Origin: Zhongshania marina
Lineage (GTDB): Bacteria > Pseudomonadota > Gammaproteobacteria > Pseudomonadales > Spongiibacteraceae
Direction of reading: 5' to 3'
Assembly (NCBI RefSeq): GCF_002915595.1
Contig: NZ_PQGG01000013.1
Span: forward strand, 85,395-149,394
DNA: 64,000 nt
In this document: piece after piece, positions 47,372 through 55,575 of the stretch
Numbering within the stretch: position 1 is the stretch's first letter
Layout: each line of letters opens with the position of its first letter
The notes under the pieces: generated by a model
What the model was told of the DNA's origin: nothing
Seen by the model: the letters and a program-made list of their open reading frames with translations, nothing else
Database searches by the model: none
Translations under genes and position numbers: made by a program

Positions 47372-48123
47372 TGACGGTTTATTTCATTGGCGCAGGGCCG
47401 GGGGCGGCGGATCTGATAACACTGCGGGCGCGGAATATTCTCGCTCGCTGTCCTGTGTGTTTGTACGCCGGTTCTATTATTCCAGACGATGTTTTAGTGC
47501 ATTGCCCTGAAGAGGCGCGCTTGGTCAATACCGCGGGAATGAGCTTGAGTGACATTGTGGATGAGCTTCGCCGTGCGCATCAGCAGGGCCAAGATGTGGC
47601 TCGGCTGCATTCCGGTGACTTATCCATTTACTCGGCGCTTGCAGAGCAATTGCGGTGTTTGCGTACTGAAGGCATACCGTATCAACTCTGCCCGGGAGTG
47701 CCGGCATTTGCCGCGGCTGCGGCGGCGTTGGGGCAGGAGCTAACATTGCCAGAGGTAGCGCAGTCGCTGGTGATTACGCGCACTCAAGGCCGCGCATCCG
47801 CCATGCCCAGTTCTGAATCCTTAGAGAATTTTGCCAAAACGGGTTCTACCTTGGCTATTCATTTGTCGGTGCATGCCATCGATGATGTGGTGGCGCGATT
47901 AACGCCGTTCTACGGAGATTGCTGCCCTGTTGCGGTGGTATTTAGGGCAAGTCATTCGGATGAAAAAATACTGCGGGCCAGCTTGTCTAGCATTGCTAAA
48001 GAAGTAGAAACGCTAAGCGAAAAGCGTTCTGCTTTAATTTTGGTCGGGCCGGCATTGGGGGAGTCAGACTTTAAAAATAGCGCGCTTTATAGTGGCGAGC
48101 ATCAGCGCCTATTTCGCGCCTAA
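47371..48123 (+). CDS. cobM: Precorrin-4 C11-methyltransferase
   Basis: A 250-residue SAM-dependent methylase adding the C11 methyl group. [20 protein letters not shown] opens the fold, then [52 protein letters not shown] and [12 protein letters not shown] are CobM/CbiF signatures. Its ATG overlaps the cobL stop, and GAAGGAAC lies upstream. It is the last plus-strand gene of the cluster, with a palindromic element starting six bases after its stop. Confidence 0.96.
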   Translation: MTVYFIGAGPGAADLITLRARNILARCPVCLYAGSIIPDDVLVHCPEEARLVNTAGMSLSDIVDELRRAHQQGQDVARLHSGDLSIYSALAEQLRCLRTEGIPYQLCPGVPAFAAAAAALGQELTLPEVAQSLVITRTQGRASAMPSSESLENFAKTGSTLAIHLSVHAIDDVVARLTPFYGDCCPVAVVFRASHSDEKILRASLSSIAKEVETLSEKRSALILVGPALGESDFKNSALYSGEHQRLFRA

Positions 48124-48129
48124 TATTAA

Positions 48130-48394
48130 GGAGCCTCTGCACAACCGGGTAATATCTCAGCGGAGTCTTTGGGGCGTACTGGCAAGGCGACGCGCGAGGA
48201 TCAAGGCTGGTTGTCCTTGATGAGTGCGGCAACGCCGTCCAGTGCGCCCCAAAGGCCCGCCCTCCGGGGCTTTACCTTAAAACGCTCAGCTGCGTTGACG
48301 TTACTTGAAAGGCAACCAGTCTTCCTGCATAACGCCGCCTTGCTGAGCGCTTTAAGGCAAAGCCTGAGGTATCAACCGGTTGTACAGAGGCTCC
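48130..48394. mobile_element. 265-bp palindromic MITE between cobM and cobG
   Basis: The ends GGAGCCTCTGCACAACCGG and CCGGTTGTACAGAGGCTCC are inverse complements with one mismatch, and TTAA flanks both sides (48126-48129 and 48395-48398), possibly a target duplication. Internal inverted repeats, such as TTTGGGGCGTACTGG at 48168 with CCAGTGCGCCCCAAA at 48239, make it a nested hairpin. There is no coding capacity, so it is non-autonomous. The right TTAA supplies the stop codon of cobG. As RNA it should fold strongly and could terminate both convergent genes. Confidence 0.75.
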
Positions 48395-49765
48395 TTAAGT
48401 GTTTAATTCGATTTTAAGTTGCTCTATGTCGAGTCTGGCAATGCACTCACTGAGTGACTCGTCATCGCGGCGAGCTTGTTTTAAAGTGTTTGATAGTGTT
48501 GAGAGGCGCATTGCTAACTCTTCTGTAGACAGATTTTGCGCGACTCGTTTGTTTTCATTTAGCGGCGTGGCGCGGTCATTCACAATCACATCAAAATTGC
48601 CCTGTTGAGCCACTATTGTTATCGGACTAGCTTGCGGATTTGCGCAGCCTTTTGGGCAGCCGGAAAAATGAGTGCGTAGCTCGCCGTCAAATAGATCGGG
48701 AATGTGTTCTGCCAGTGTTAGGGCGAGAGAGCGCGTTGCTGTGCTGCCAGATAAGCATGCGGGTGCGCCGGGGCAGGCGACTAAAGATAATCGAGGATCG
48801 CCGTTAGTGACAATCATGCCCAGCGTTTCTAAGGGCGCTGATAAGTCGCTGTGGCCACCGGGTATGAGTAACACTTTCTCTGGGCTCACTCTGAATTTAT
48901 GGTGCCCGTGAGCCGTCGCGAGTCGGGCTAAACCTCGTGCGGTATCACTACTCATAACTCCGAATGGCGGCGCAAAGCCAAACCAGCCAGCTTGTTGGCC
49001 GAGTAGTTTGGCACTAGTGCGCTCGGTGTTTATGGGCTTAACGTTGATTAGTAAATCGCTCACACTCGTCTTGAATAAAGCGAAGGTATCGTCGTTCAGT
49101 AGTTGTTTTATCCGAGTCGCTTTATCTTTGCGTTGCTCATTAATGCTAAGAAATGTTGTGACCAAAAAAATTATGACATCAATGCAGCTCTGAACTTGGC
49201 AATAGCCCAATAGCACTGCAGATTGACGGCTTCCTGCCAAGGCAATGCGATACGCTATGCCCTTTGCAGAGCTAATCGCGTCCACGCGAATATCGGCGTT
49301 TTTATCGGCTAAATCTCCGCCGCCACCATCTATACAAATTAAAAACTTATTCGGTAATTGCCATAGCGCTGGGGTGGTACTTAGCTGAGTGTCGAGCTGT
49401 TGAGCTATGGCATAGGGATCATGTAGCGCCTTGGGGTCGAAGTCAGCGGCAACCGAACAGATAACATGTCTAGCGGCTTCCGCTGCTGCTGTTTCTCTAG
49501 CAAGGCCAGTGGCGACGAGCTCGCGGGTAAACAAGGTTTCGCTTTGTGCAGAAAGCCCGCGCACTTGCAGCTTGCCGCGACTGGTTATTTCCAGCGTCGG
49601 TGCGCCCGACTCCTCAGCCCAGTCAGCAAGGTCAATCAGTTGATTAACATCAAGGCGACCACCGAGTAAATTGACTCTGCTTAATAGGCCGTCGCCGCTT
49701 TCCATCGGTGTGCCGGCGCTAGGGCAATGTCCGCGGCGAAAGGGTGAAGGGGTGGTTTGAGGCAT
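48395..49765 (-). CDS. cobG: Precorrin-3B synthase CobG
   Basis: A 456-residue member of the nitrite/sulfite reductase ferredoxin-like family. The 4Fe-4S/siroheme-type Cys motifs are CPGAPAC near residue 342 and CPKGC near 376, as in CobG, which hydroxylates precorrin-3A with oxygen. The N-terminal half-domain includes LEITSRGKLQVRGL. Finding CobG with CbiD matches Pseudomonas clusters. It is transcribed convergently to cobM, and no riboswitch is visible in the 98-bp gap upstream, so it may escape cobalamin control. Its stop codon lies in the TTAA that borders the MITE. Confidence 0.92.
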   Translation of the reverse strand: MPQTTPSPFRRGHCPSAGTPMESGDGLLSRVNLLGGRLDVNQLIDLADWAEESGAPTLEITSRGKLQVRGLSAQSETLFTRELVATGLARETAAAEAARHVICSVAADFDPKALHDPYAIAQQLDTQLSTTPALWQLPNKFLICIDGGGGDLADKNADIRVDAISSAKGIAYRIALAGSRQSAVLLGYCQVQSCIDVIIFLVTTFLSINEQRKDKATRIKQLLNDDTFALFKTSVSDLLINVKPINTERTSAKLLGQQAGWFGFAPPFGVMSSDTARGLARLATAHGHHKFRVSPEKVLLIPGGHSDLSAPLETLGMIVTNGDPRLSLVACPGAPACLSGSTATRSLALTLAEHIPDLFDGELRTHFSGCPKGCANPQASPITIVAQQGNFDVIVNDRATPLNENKRVAQNLSTEELAMRLSTLSNTLKQARRDDESLSECIARLDIEQLKIELNT

Positions 49766-49863
49766 GTTGGTTACAGCTTATTACGGAGCGTATAGCTTAA
49801 ACCTAGTGATCGTGTGTTAGTAGTTTTAAGAGCGCTTTTTACTTTAGAGGTATCAAATGCGTT

Positions 49864-51201
49864 TTATTCTTGTACTGAATTCGCAGTGATGACTTTACTT
49901 GTCGTGTCCGTCTCTGAGTGAAAAGCAAAGTTATAGATTGGTGCCGAAGGGGTGGCTTGCTTCGTTTTGCTCGCAGACGTTTTTACCGCAAAATCAGTGC
50001 TAATCGGCGGAGTGTAAGACGATGAGCCGACGACGATGCGCCATTTTTCCCGCCAGCTAGGGTTGTGTAATAGCTCTGCGCCAATTTGCATCACACCTGC
50101 TAACGTCAGTCTCAATGGGTTCATGTACAGCTCCGGTTGACCGCTCAAGCCGGCACGGGGTGTTTTAGCGCTCAGGGGGCAGTAGGTGCCAAAAATAATA
50201 TCCCAAATAAATAGCGGGCCGCCGCCTATGTTAACCAGGTTGACCGCGCCACTGCGGCCGCAGTGCTCGGGTTCAGATGAGTGGTGCATATAGTGGTAAA
50301 TGCCGCCGCCAGATACAAAACTCAATATTCTTATCAGGCGACTGCGCGAGGCAATGCGGTACAAGGCGGTTTGATGGCCGAATATTTCCGGAATCAAAAT
50401 AAGGCAGTTATAAATAATAACTTCGGTGTACAGCGGTTCACTGCTAAACAATTTGGTGCAGGCGCCAAACACTAAGTTGTAAGGCAATATTAAAAATATA
50501 AATAGGGGCAGCGCGGTAAAGACCGCCATTGTCGTTGACTGTATTAGCGCTGGGGTCATGTGGTGGGGGCGGTGAAACAGCAGCCATAAAAAGCGTTGCG
50601 TGTGGCCTAGGCGATGAAACCAGTAATGGAAAAAGCCGCCGATAACGGCAATGACAAAAACAGCCAAGGGTGCAGGCGCGTCAACCAAGGTCGGTACGTG
50701 CTCTAAAACCAGTTTATTGGCGAGCTGCGCATTGTATTCAACCCAGTGCCAGCCGATACCAAAATCCAAACCCGCGAGCACAAAGAGTGTGCCTAGGCCA
50801 ATCAATATAACTGGGATAGCCAGCGTGCTTAGCAGATTTGCGAGAAAGAAGACCAGAATCCATTTAATTGGGTAGGCTTGGCCTTCTTCGCGTTCAAACA
50901 AGAAGTAGCCCCCCAGCATGGCGGTGAATCTAAATAAAATGGTGAAACTGAGCAGGCAGATGAGGCCATACCACATTGCGGGCTTGCTGCGTTTAAGCTC
51001 CGCGAGGCTATTAATTAAGGGATCAAAACTAACGGTGTCGCCAAGACCGGGGCCGAGGTAGGCGCCCAAATGCAGCAGTTGTAAAAAGCCGACGCTATAG
51101 CCAATGATGAATAGGACGACAAAGGCGCTCACAATTTTCCGATAGCGCTCGCCAATGTCGGGCAGCTCAGCGTGAAATATGTGATGGAAAAGCGTTTTCA
51201 T
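49864..51201 (-). CDS. Fatty acid hydroxylase/sterol desaturase family membrane protein
   Basis: A 445-residue integral membrane di-iron oxygenase. The three His clusters are present: HYWFHRLGH (residues ~217-225), FHRPHHM (~234) and HYMHHSSEPEHCG (~327). There are about seven membrane segments. The family hydroxylates or desaturates sterols, carotenoids and fatty acids; which of these applies here cannot be read from sequence. ATG 51201 is preferred; an ATG at 51270 would add 23 residues. The C-terminal ~45 residues are polar, Ser/Thr-rich and probably disordered. It is not obviously linked to the cob genes. Confidence 0.88.
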   Translation of the reverse strand: MKTLFHHIFHAELPDIGERYRKIVSAFVVLFIIGYSVGFLQLLHLGAYLGPGLGDTVSFDPLINSLAELKRSKPAMWYGLICLLSFTILFRFTAMLGGYFLFEREEGQAYPIKWILVFFLANLLSTLAIPVILIGLGTLFVLAGLDFGIGWHWVEYNAQLANKLVLEHVPTLVDAPAPLAVFVIAVIGGFFHYWFHRLGHTQRFLWLLFHRPHHMTPALIQSTTMAVFTALPLFIFLILPYNLVFGACTKLFSSEPLYTEVIIYNCLILIPEIFGHQTALYRIASRSRLIRILSFVSGGGIYHYMHHSSEPEHCGRSGAVNLVNIGGGPLFIWDIIFGTYCPLSAKTPRAGLSGQPELYMNPLRLTLAGVMQIGAELLHNPSWREKWRIVVGSSSYTPPISTDFAVKTSASKTKQATPSAPIYNFAFHSETDTTSKVITANSVQE

Positions 51202-51399
51202 CGCGATATCCGCGTATAGGCTTATCCTTAAACCTTGGGTTAATGTTGTTTCGTTGTCACAATATACCATATTTGAGTAATAGTGGGATTTTGTCCCCGT
51301 TTTTGCGAACTACCGCAAGAAATGGGTTTTGTCTTGCCGCTTGCTTCTGGGGGGGCGCGCTTTTACTCTGCTGGGATAGTTGAGAAGAGATGAGTATTT

Positions 51400-52236
51400 A
51401 TGTTGGAAGCGGGTGTATTAGAAACGCTGTTGCCGGGTGTGCATCGCATTGTGGCGCCGAACCCAAGTGTTATGACGGGGCCAGGCACCAATACCTATTT
51501 GCTAGGCAATAAGCGCATCACTGTGCTCGACCCAGGCCCTGATATGCCGGAACATATCGCCGCCATTGAGGCGGGTATTGCGCAGCTAGGTGGCGAGCTA
51601 GAGCGTATAGTGACCACTCACACTCATCCCGACCATTCGCCCGGCGCGGCGGCCTTGCAGGCGCGTTATCCGGTTGACGTATTCGGCGCAGAAATCCTTG
51701 ATGATGGCTACCAAGACACCAGTTTTGCGCCTACTGGTTCGCTTGCTCATGACGATTGCTTTGATGTTGATGGCAGCGTACTCAGGGCTATTTATACCCC
51801 TGGTCACGTTGGCAACCACTACTGCTTTTTACACGAAGCCACCGGTACGCTATTTACCGGCGACCATATTATGCAGGGCTCGACGGTGGTGATTATTCCA
51901 CCGGCTGGGGACATGGCAGATTATGTTGCGTCACTGCGCTTATTGCTCGACTACCCTTTGCAATACCTCGCGCCGGGCCACGGCACCTTAATAGACACAC
52001 CAAGGCAGGAGGTGGAGCATTTAATCGCTCACCGGCAATCTAGAGAGGACAAAATTTATGCCGCCTTGCAGCAAATTAAAAAAGGCGACCTCGACGAGCT
52101 GGTGGTAGTGGCATATCAGGATGTTGATGTCTCAATTCATCCCATTGCCAAGTTGTCACTTTCGGCGCATCTGCTTAAATTAGAGAAGGAAATGCGCGCC
52201 CGTCAGCAAGACGGCCAGTGGGAGTTACTGGCTTAG
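51400..52236 (+). CDS. MBL-fold metallo-hydrolase
   Basis: A 278-residue metallo-beta-lactamase-fold hydrolase of the LACTB2/GloB-like group. The di-zinc signature is THTHPDHSPGAA near residue 72; later His and Asp ligands fall in TPGHVGNHYCF, FTGDHIMQG and APGHGTLID. MTGPGTNTYLLG near residue 25 is typical of the LACTB2-like clade, whose last ~70 residues form a helical domain (HRQSREDKIYAALQQI). The substrate is unknown: a thioester, a lactone or RNA are all found in relatives. It is followed 37 bp later by ald and may be co-transcribed. Confidence 0.88.
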   Translation: MLEAGVLETLLPGVHRIVAPNPSVMTGPGTNTYLLGNKRITVLDPGPDMPEHIAAIEAGIAQLGGELERIVTTHTHPDHSPGAAALQARYPVDVFGAEILDDGYQDTSFAPTGSLAHDDCFDVDGSVLRAIYTPGHVGNHYCFLHEATGTLFTGDHIMQGSTVVIIPPAGDMADYVASLRLLLDYPLQYLAPGHGTLIDTPRQEVEHLIAHRQSREDKIYAALQQIKKGDLDELVVVAYQDVDVSIHPIAKLSLSAHLLKLEKEMRARQQDGQWELLA

Positions 52237-52273
52237 CGCATAAACTGTATTTAAAACCTGCGGGGGAGTTTGT

Positions 52274-53389
52274 ATGCAGATTGGCATTCCCAAAGAAATA
52301 AAGGCGCAGGAATATCGAGTGGGTTTAATCCCCGCTGCGGTTGCAGATTTGGTGTCAGCGGGGCACAAGGTGTTCATTGAGCGCGAGGCTGGCCTTGGCT
52401 CAGGTTATAGCGACGACGAATACCTTGCCGCTGGTGCTCAAATATCACCATCGGCTGCGGCCCTGTATCAAGACGCAGAATTAATTGTAAAAGTTAAAGA
52501 GCCGCAGCCTCGTGAAGTATCTATGTTGCAGCCTCGGCACCGCCTATTCTGTTATTTACACCTTGCACCTACCCCAACATTAACAGATGGCCTTATCGCC
52601 AGCGGCGCGCTGTGTGTGGCTTATGAGACCATCACAGATGAACAGGGCCGGCTTCCGCTATTAAAACCCATGAGTGAAATTGCCGGGCGCTTAAGTGTTC
52701 AGGCGGGGGCGCATTGCTTGGAAAAAGCGCAGGGCGGCTCCGGGGTGTTATTGGGCAGCGTGTCCGGTTTGGAACCTGGTCAGGTATTGATATTTGGCGG
52801 CGGTGTCGTCGGTAGCAACGCTGCCGATGTGGCGCTGGGCATGGGCGCAAAAGTGACACTGATCGAACCCTTCGACCAGCGACGCACCGCGCTGCGTAAA
52901 CAATTTAACTCGGCGCGTTTTACAGTGTGTGATGCCACAGGTCTAGACCTTCTGGCATTGTTGAGCGACACCGATATGGTAATTGGCGCGGCGCTAGTAC
53001 CCGGCGCAGCCGCACCTAAATTACTGCGCAAAGAGCACTTATCAGCCTTAGCGCCCGGCTCGGTCTTGGTCGATGTGGCGGTGGATCAAGGTGGATGTTT
53101 TGAGACCACCAAACCGACAACACACCTTGAGCCCACATTTGTGCTGGAAGGTATTGTTCACTACTGCGTAGCGAATATCCCGAGTGCCGTTGCTAGAACG
53201 GCTAGCCAAGCCTTAAGTCAATCTACCTTGCCCTATGTGCACTTACTCGCCGCCCAAAATGTAAAACAAATATGTTTGAACAATACAGGTTTGGCGGCGG
53301 GCATAAGTATCGCGAACGGCGAACTAACTTGCGCTGCGGTTGCCGGCGCGCAAGGCAGAAAATATAAATCCTGGGAGGAGGTGGTTTAA
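52274..53389 (+). CDS. ald: Alanine dehydrogenase
   Basis: NAD-dependent, reversible oxidation of L-alanine to pyruvate and ammonia in the cytoplasm. The 371-residue length is standard. MQIGIPKEIKAQEYRVGLIP includes the pyruvate-binding Arg15; Lys75 lies in VKVKEP and the catalytic His96 in YLHLAPTP. The NAD loop is IFGGGVVGSNAADVALGMGA, and the catalytic Asp sits in VDVAVDQGG. The ribosome site GGGGGAG is strong. No Lrp-type regulator is adjacent; the two in this window lie 8 kb away. Confidence 0.96.
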   Translation: MQIGIPKEIKAQEYRVGLIPAAVADLVSAGHKVFIEREAGLGSGYSDDEYLAAGAQISPSAAALYQDAELIVKVKEPQPREVSMLQPRHRLFCYLHLAPTPTLTDGLIASGALCVAYETITDEQGRLPLLKPMSEIAGRLSVQAGAHCLEKAQGGSGVLLGSVSGLEPGQVLIFGGGVVGSNAADVALGMGAKVTLIEPFDQRRTALRKQFNSARFTVCDATGLDLLALLSDTDMVIGAALVPGAAAPKLLRKEHLSALAPGSVLVDVAVDQGGCFETTKPTTHLEPTFVLEGIVHYCVANIPSAVARTASQALSQSTLPYVHLLAAQNVKQICLNNTGLAAGISIANGELTCAAVAGAQGRKYKSWEEVV

Positions 53390-53648
53390 TAACTTTATAA
53401 ACTGCATAAGATATTGAAGTTTATAAAAGTCTGGATATGATCAAGGGAAAGGGATGCTTGGTAGTGAAAAGGGAAGTGGTTTTTATTTGACTGCTTATCG
53501 CTAATAGCAAGTTAGTCATATCATTGAATCTTCTAGAATTAATCCATCAGCCTTAAATCCTTGATAAGACGCCAACGTGATATATGGCCTGAGTGTTATG
53601 GTAAAGCTGTTCGTTGGCTGACTTCTCCCATGAAAAGTAGGAAGCAGT

Positions 53649-54056
53649 ATGGAATCTAAAATTGTTGCTGAAGCTGCCCGTGCAACCCTCGATGGAAGTA
53701 TCCCTTTTCCTGAGGTAGTACGCCGCTTGTTAGAAACAGGCGTTGAGTATTACCACGTCGATTATGTTGCGCTGCAAAAAACTTATTACAGTGCCACTGG
53801 GGAGATTGTGAAGACTCCAATCAATTATGAGGGCCTACCCGCTGTTGCAAGTGAGTTCGATGTGGAAGGGCTTCGTGCTGCAATTCTCGACAGCCAAGAA
53901 AATGGTCAGCATTATCGCGACTTCACCAAGCGCGCTATGAATTCAGGTGTTCAGGGTTATATTGCGTTTCTACGTGGCATGCGTGTTACTTACTGGGGGC
54001 GCAGTGGTGACCAACACGTTGAATGGTTTCCTGGTGCAAAGCCTCAAAACATTTAA
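53649..54056 (+). CDS. DUF1398 (YbcV-like) protein
   Basis: A 135-residue soluble protein. FPEVVRRLLETGVEYYHVDYV near residue 20, the YYSATGE segment and GVQGYIAFLRGMRVTYWGR match the DUF1398 family (E. coli YbcV), whose function is unknown. AGGAAG precedes the ATG. The 259-bp gap upstream of it (53390-53648) is A+T-rich and contains a partial inverted repeat, ACTTTATAAACT with AGTTTATAAAAGT, just after ald; no gene is seen there. Confidence 0.82.
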   Translation: MESKIVAEAARATLDGSIPFPEVVRRLLETGVEYYHVDYVALQKTYYSATGEIVKTPINYEGLPAVASEFDVEGLRAAILDSQENGQHYRDFTKRAMNSGVQGYIAFLRGMRVTYWGRSGDQHVEWFPGAKPQNI

Positions 54057-54148
54057 CAAGTACCCCGCGCGAGGCCTTCGCCTCGTCAGACTCTTGGTGG
54101 TGATTACCATAAAGAATACGCAACTGTACGCCAATTGAGGTTTAAATA

Positions 54149-54535
54149 GTGATTCTAGAGTTAATGGCTATCCTTGGTTCCGGTACGTTTTTCAGTGCTG
54201 CGCTATATATTTCACTTGCTCAACATCCGGCTACTTTGGCGTGCGGTGTTTCCGTGGGGGGTAGATTTTTTCCACCCATGTATAACCGAGCCGCACCGAT
54301 GCAAATTACGCTTGCTTTGGTAGGCTTTTTAGCGGGGATTGCATCTTGGTATTTAAATTCCAATTTTCTTTGGTTAGCGGGTGCCCTATTCCTCATTTCT
54401 GTCGTTCCTATTACCTTAATTATTATAAAGCCTGTGAACGATATATTATTGAGCCCTGATAATGATCCAGAATCGCCGGCAACAGAGGTTCTCTTACGAC
54501 GTTGGGGGCAAGGCATTGCTTGCGAACAATTGTAA
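54149..54535 (+). CDS. DUF1772-like small membrane protein
   Basis: A 128-residue protein with four hydrophobic segments. GSGTFFSAALYISLAQHP near the N-terminus (family His), FFPPMYNRAAPMQI in the middle, and VVPITLIIIKPVNDILL with a following Arg/Trp-rich tail resemble DUF1772 (anthrone oxygenase-like) proteins. Enzymatic activity is not established for most members. It starts at GTG with GAGG nine bases upstream. It lies 93 bp after the DUF1398 gene and may share its transcript. Confidence 0.72.
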   Translation: MILELMAILGSGTFFSAALYISLAQHPATLACGVSVGGRFFPPMYNRAAPMQITLALVGFLAGIASWYLNSNFLWLAGALFLISVVPITLIIIKPVNDILLSPDNDPESPATEVLLRRWGQGIACEQL

Positions 54536-54659
54536 GTGGTACCTCATTTATTATTTACTTGATCGCCGCATTAAATGCATAACAAAAGCTGTTTCTGGCA
54601 GTTTTTCTACGTTCATAATTTGGCGGAGTTAGATTACGTAGAGCGAAGGCCTCTCAATA

Positions 54660-55427
54660 TTATTTTACTTCGATAAAATCTAAAATTTTAGATTTGTCAG
54701 CGGCGATATCGCGGTAGGAATTTAAGCGAATGGCGGTGTCGTATTTTTCACCTTGAGATGCGAAGCAGGCGTTACGTGGTGGGCCGCTTTGTGAAGCAGG
54801 GCCGTTTAAATGGTGGCGCTGCTCTATGCGCTGGGAAATGGCGACCTGCATTGTTCGTTGAATTAAGTAGGCATATTCTATTTTTTCATCCTGCAATGTT
54901 TCCATAGACCAGCGGGTGAATCCCCTGTTTAAACTTACGCCTTGGTATTGCTCGGGACTGATGATCTCGTTTTGAGTATTAAAAATAGGGGCGCTTACTG
55001 TGTCGCCATTAATGTCAATTTGTGTGTGTACCAGATCGTTTTGCGGTTCTGAAATAATAATGTCATAGCGGCGGTCGGCCCGCTTATGCGCCGCATGTAC
55101 GATGGCAATGCTAAGCATATTAAACATATGGCTGCAGTGAAGATTGGCGCTTTGATATTGCACGGCGGTCAGAATGTTTTTACTGATGGGACAGCCGACT
55201 AGGTTTTGCAATTGCTGCTCCGCCCCTATGCAGCTAGTTACTGGGTGGCGCACCCATTCAGCTTCTATGGCCGTTATGTTTTGGCCGTTGTGGCTAAATT
55301 GAACTTTAAAGGCATGGGCTAGATCTTCCATAGCAAAATTAACAGTATTGCCTTGGCTGTGGATGGCGAGTGCGCGGATATATTCGCCATGCCAGAATTC
55401 GTGTTGTACCGATGATGTCGTTGCCAT
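54660..55427 (-). CDS. DUF2889-like protein
   Basis: A 255-residue protein, probably cytoplasmic. SCIGAEQQLQNLVGCPI followed by LHCSHMFNMLSIAIVHA resembles the central part of DUF2889, where a Cys, a Gly-rich stretch and a CxH-containing helix are conserved. Members often occur in steroid or aromatic degradation loci, but their function is unknown. I place the start at ATG 55427; a frame to 55553 adds 42 residues without family similarity and neither start has a clear ribosome site. It lies after the asmA-like gene on the same strand. Confidence 0.55.
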   Translation of the reverse strand: MATTSSVQHEFWHGEYIRALAIHSQGNTVNFAMEDLAHAFKVQFSHNGQNITAIEAEWVRHPVTSCIGAEQQLQNLVGCPISKNILTAVQYQSANLHCSHMFNMLSIAIVHAAHKRADRRYDIIISEPQNDLVHTQIDINGDTVSAPIFNTQNEIISPEQYQGVSLNRGFTRWSMETLQDEKIEYAYLIQRTMQVAISQRIEQRHHLNGPASQSGPPRNACFASQGEKYDTAIRLNSYRDIAADKSKILDFIEVK

Positions 55428-55575
55428 AAGAATGTATTGCGATATTGAATTTGTAGTTTGATACGCTAGCGTAGCAAATTTGGGCATGTTTTTCAGTTGT
55501 AATTTAATGTTGTGGGATTTGAGGAGGGGGCGACGGTAAGCAGATTTGCCCACCGTCGCAGAGTGATGAAATTAA

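Noticed and set aside
48123..48395. Degenerate coding gene between cobM and cobG
   Set aside because: The stretch is accounted for by inverted ends and internal complementary blocks and has no open frame of useful length.
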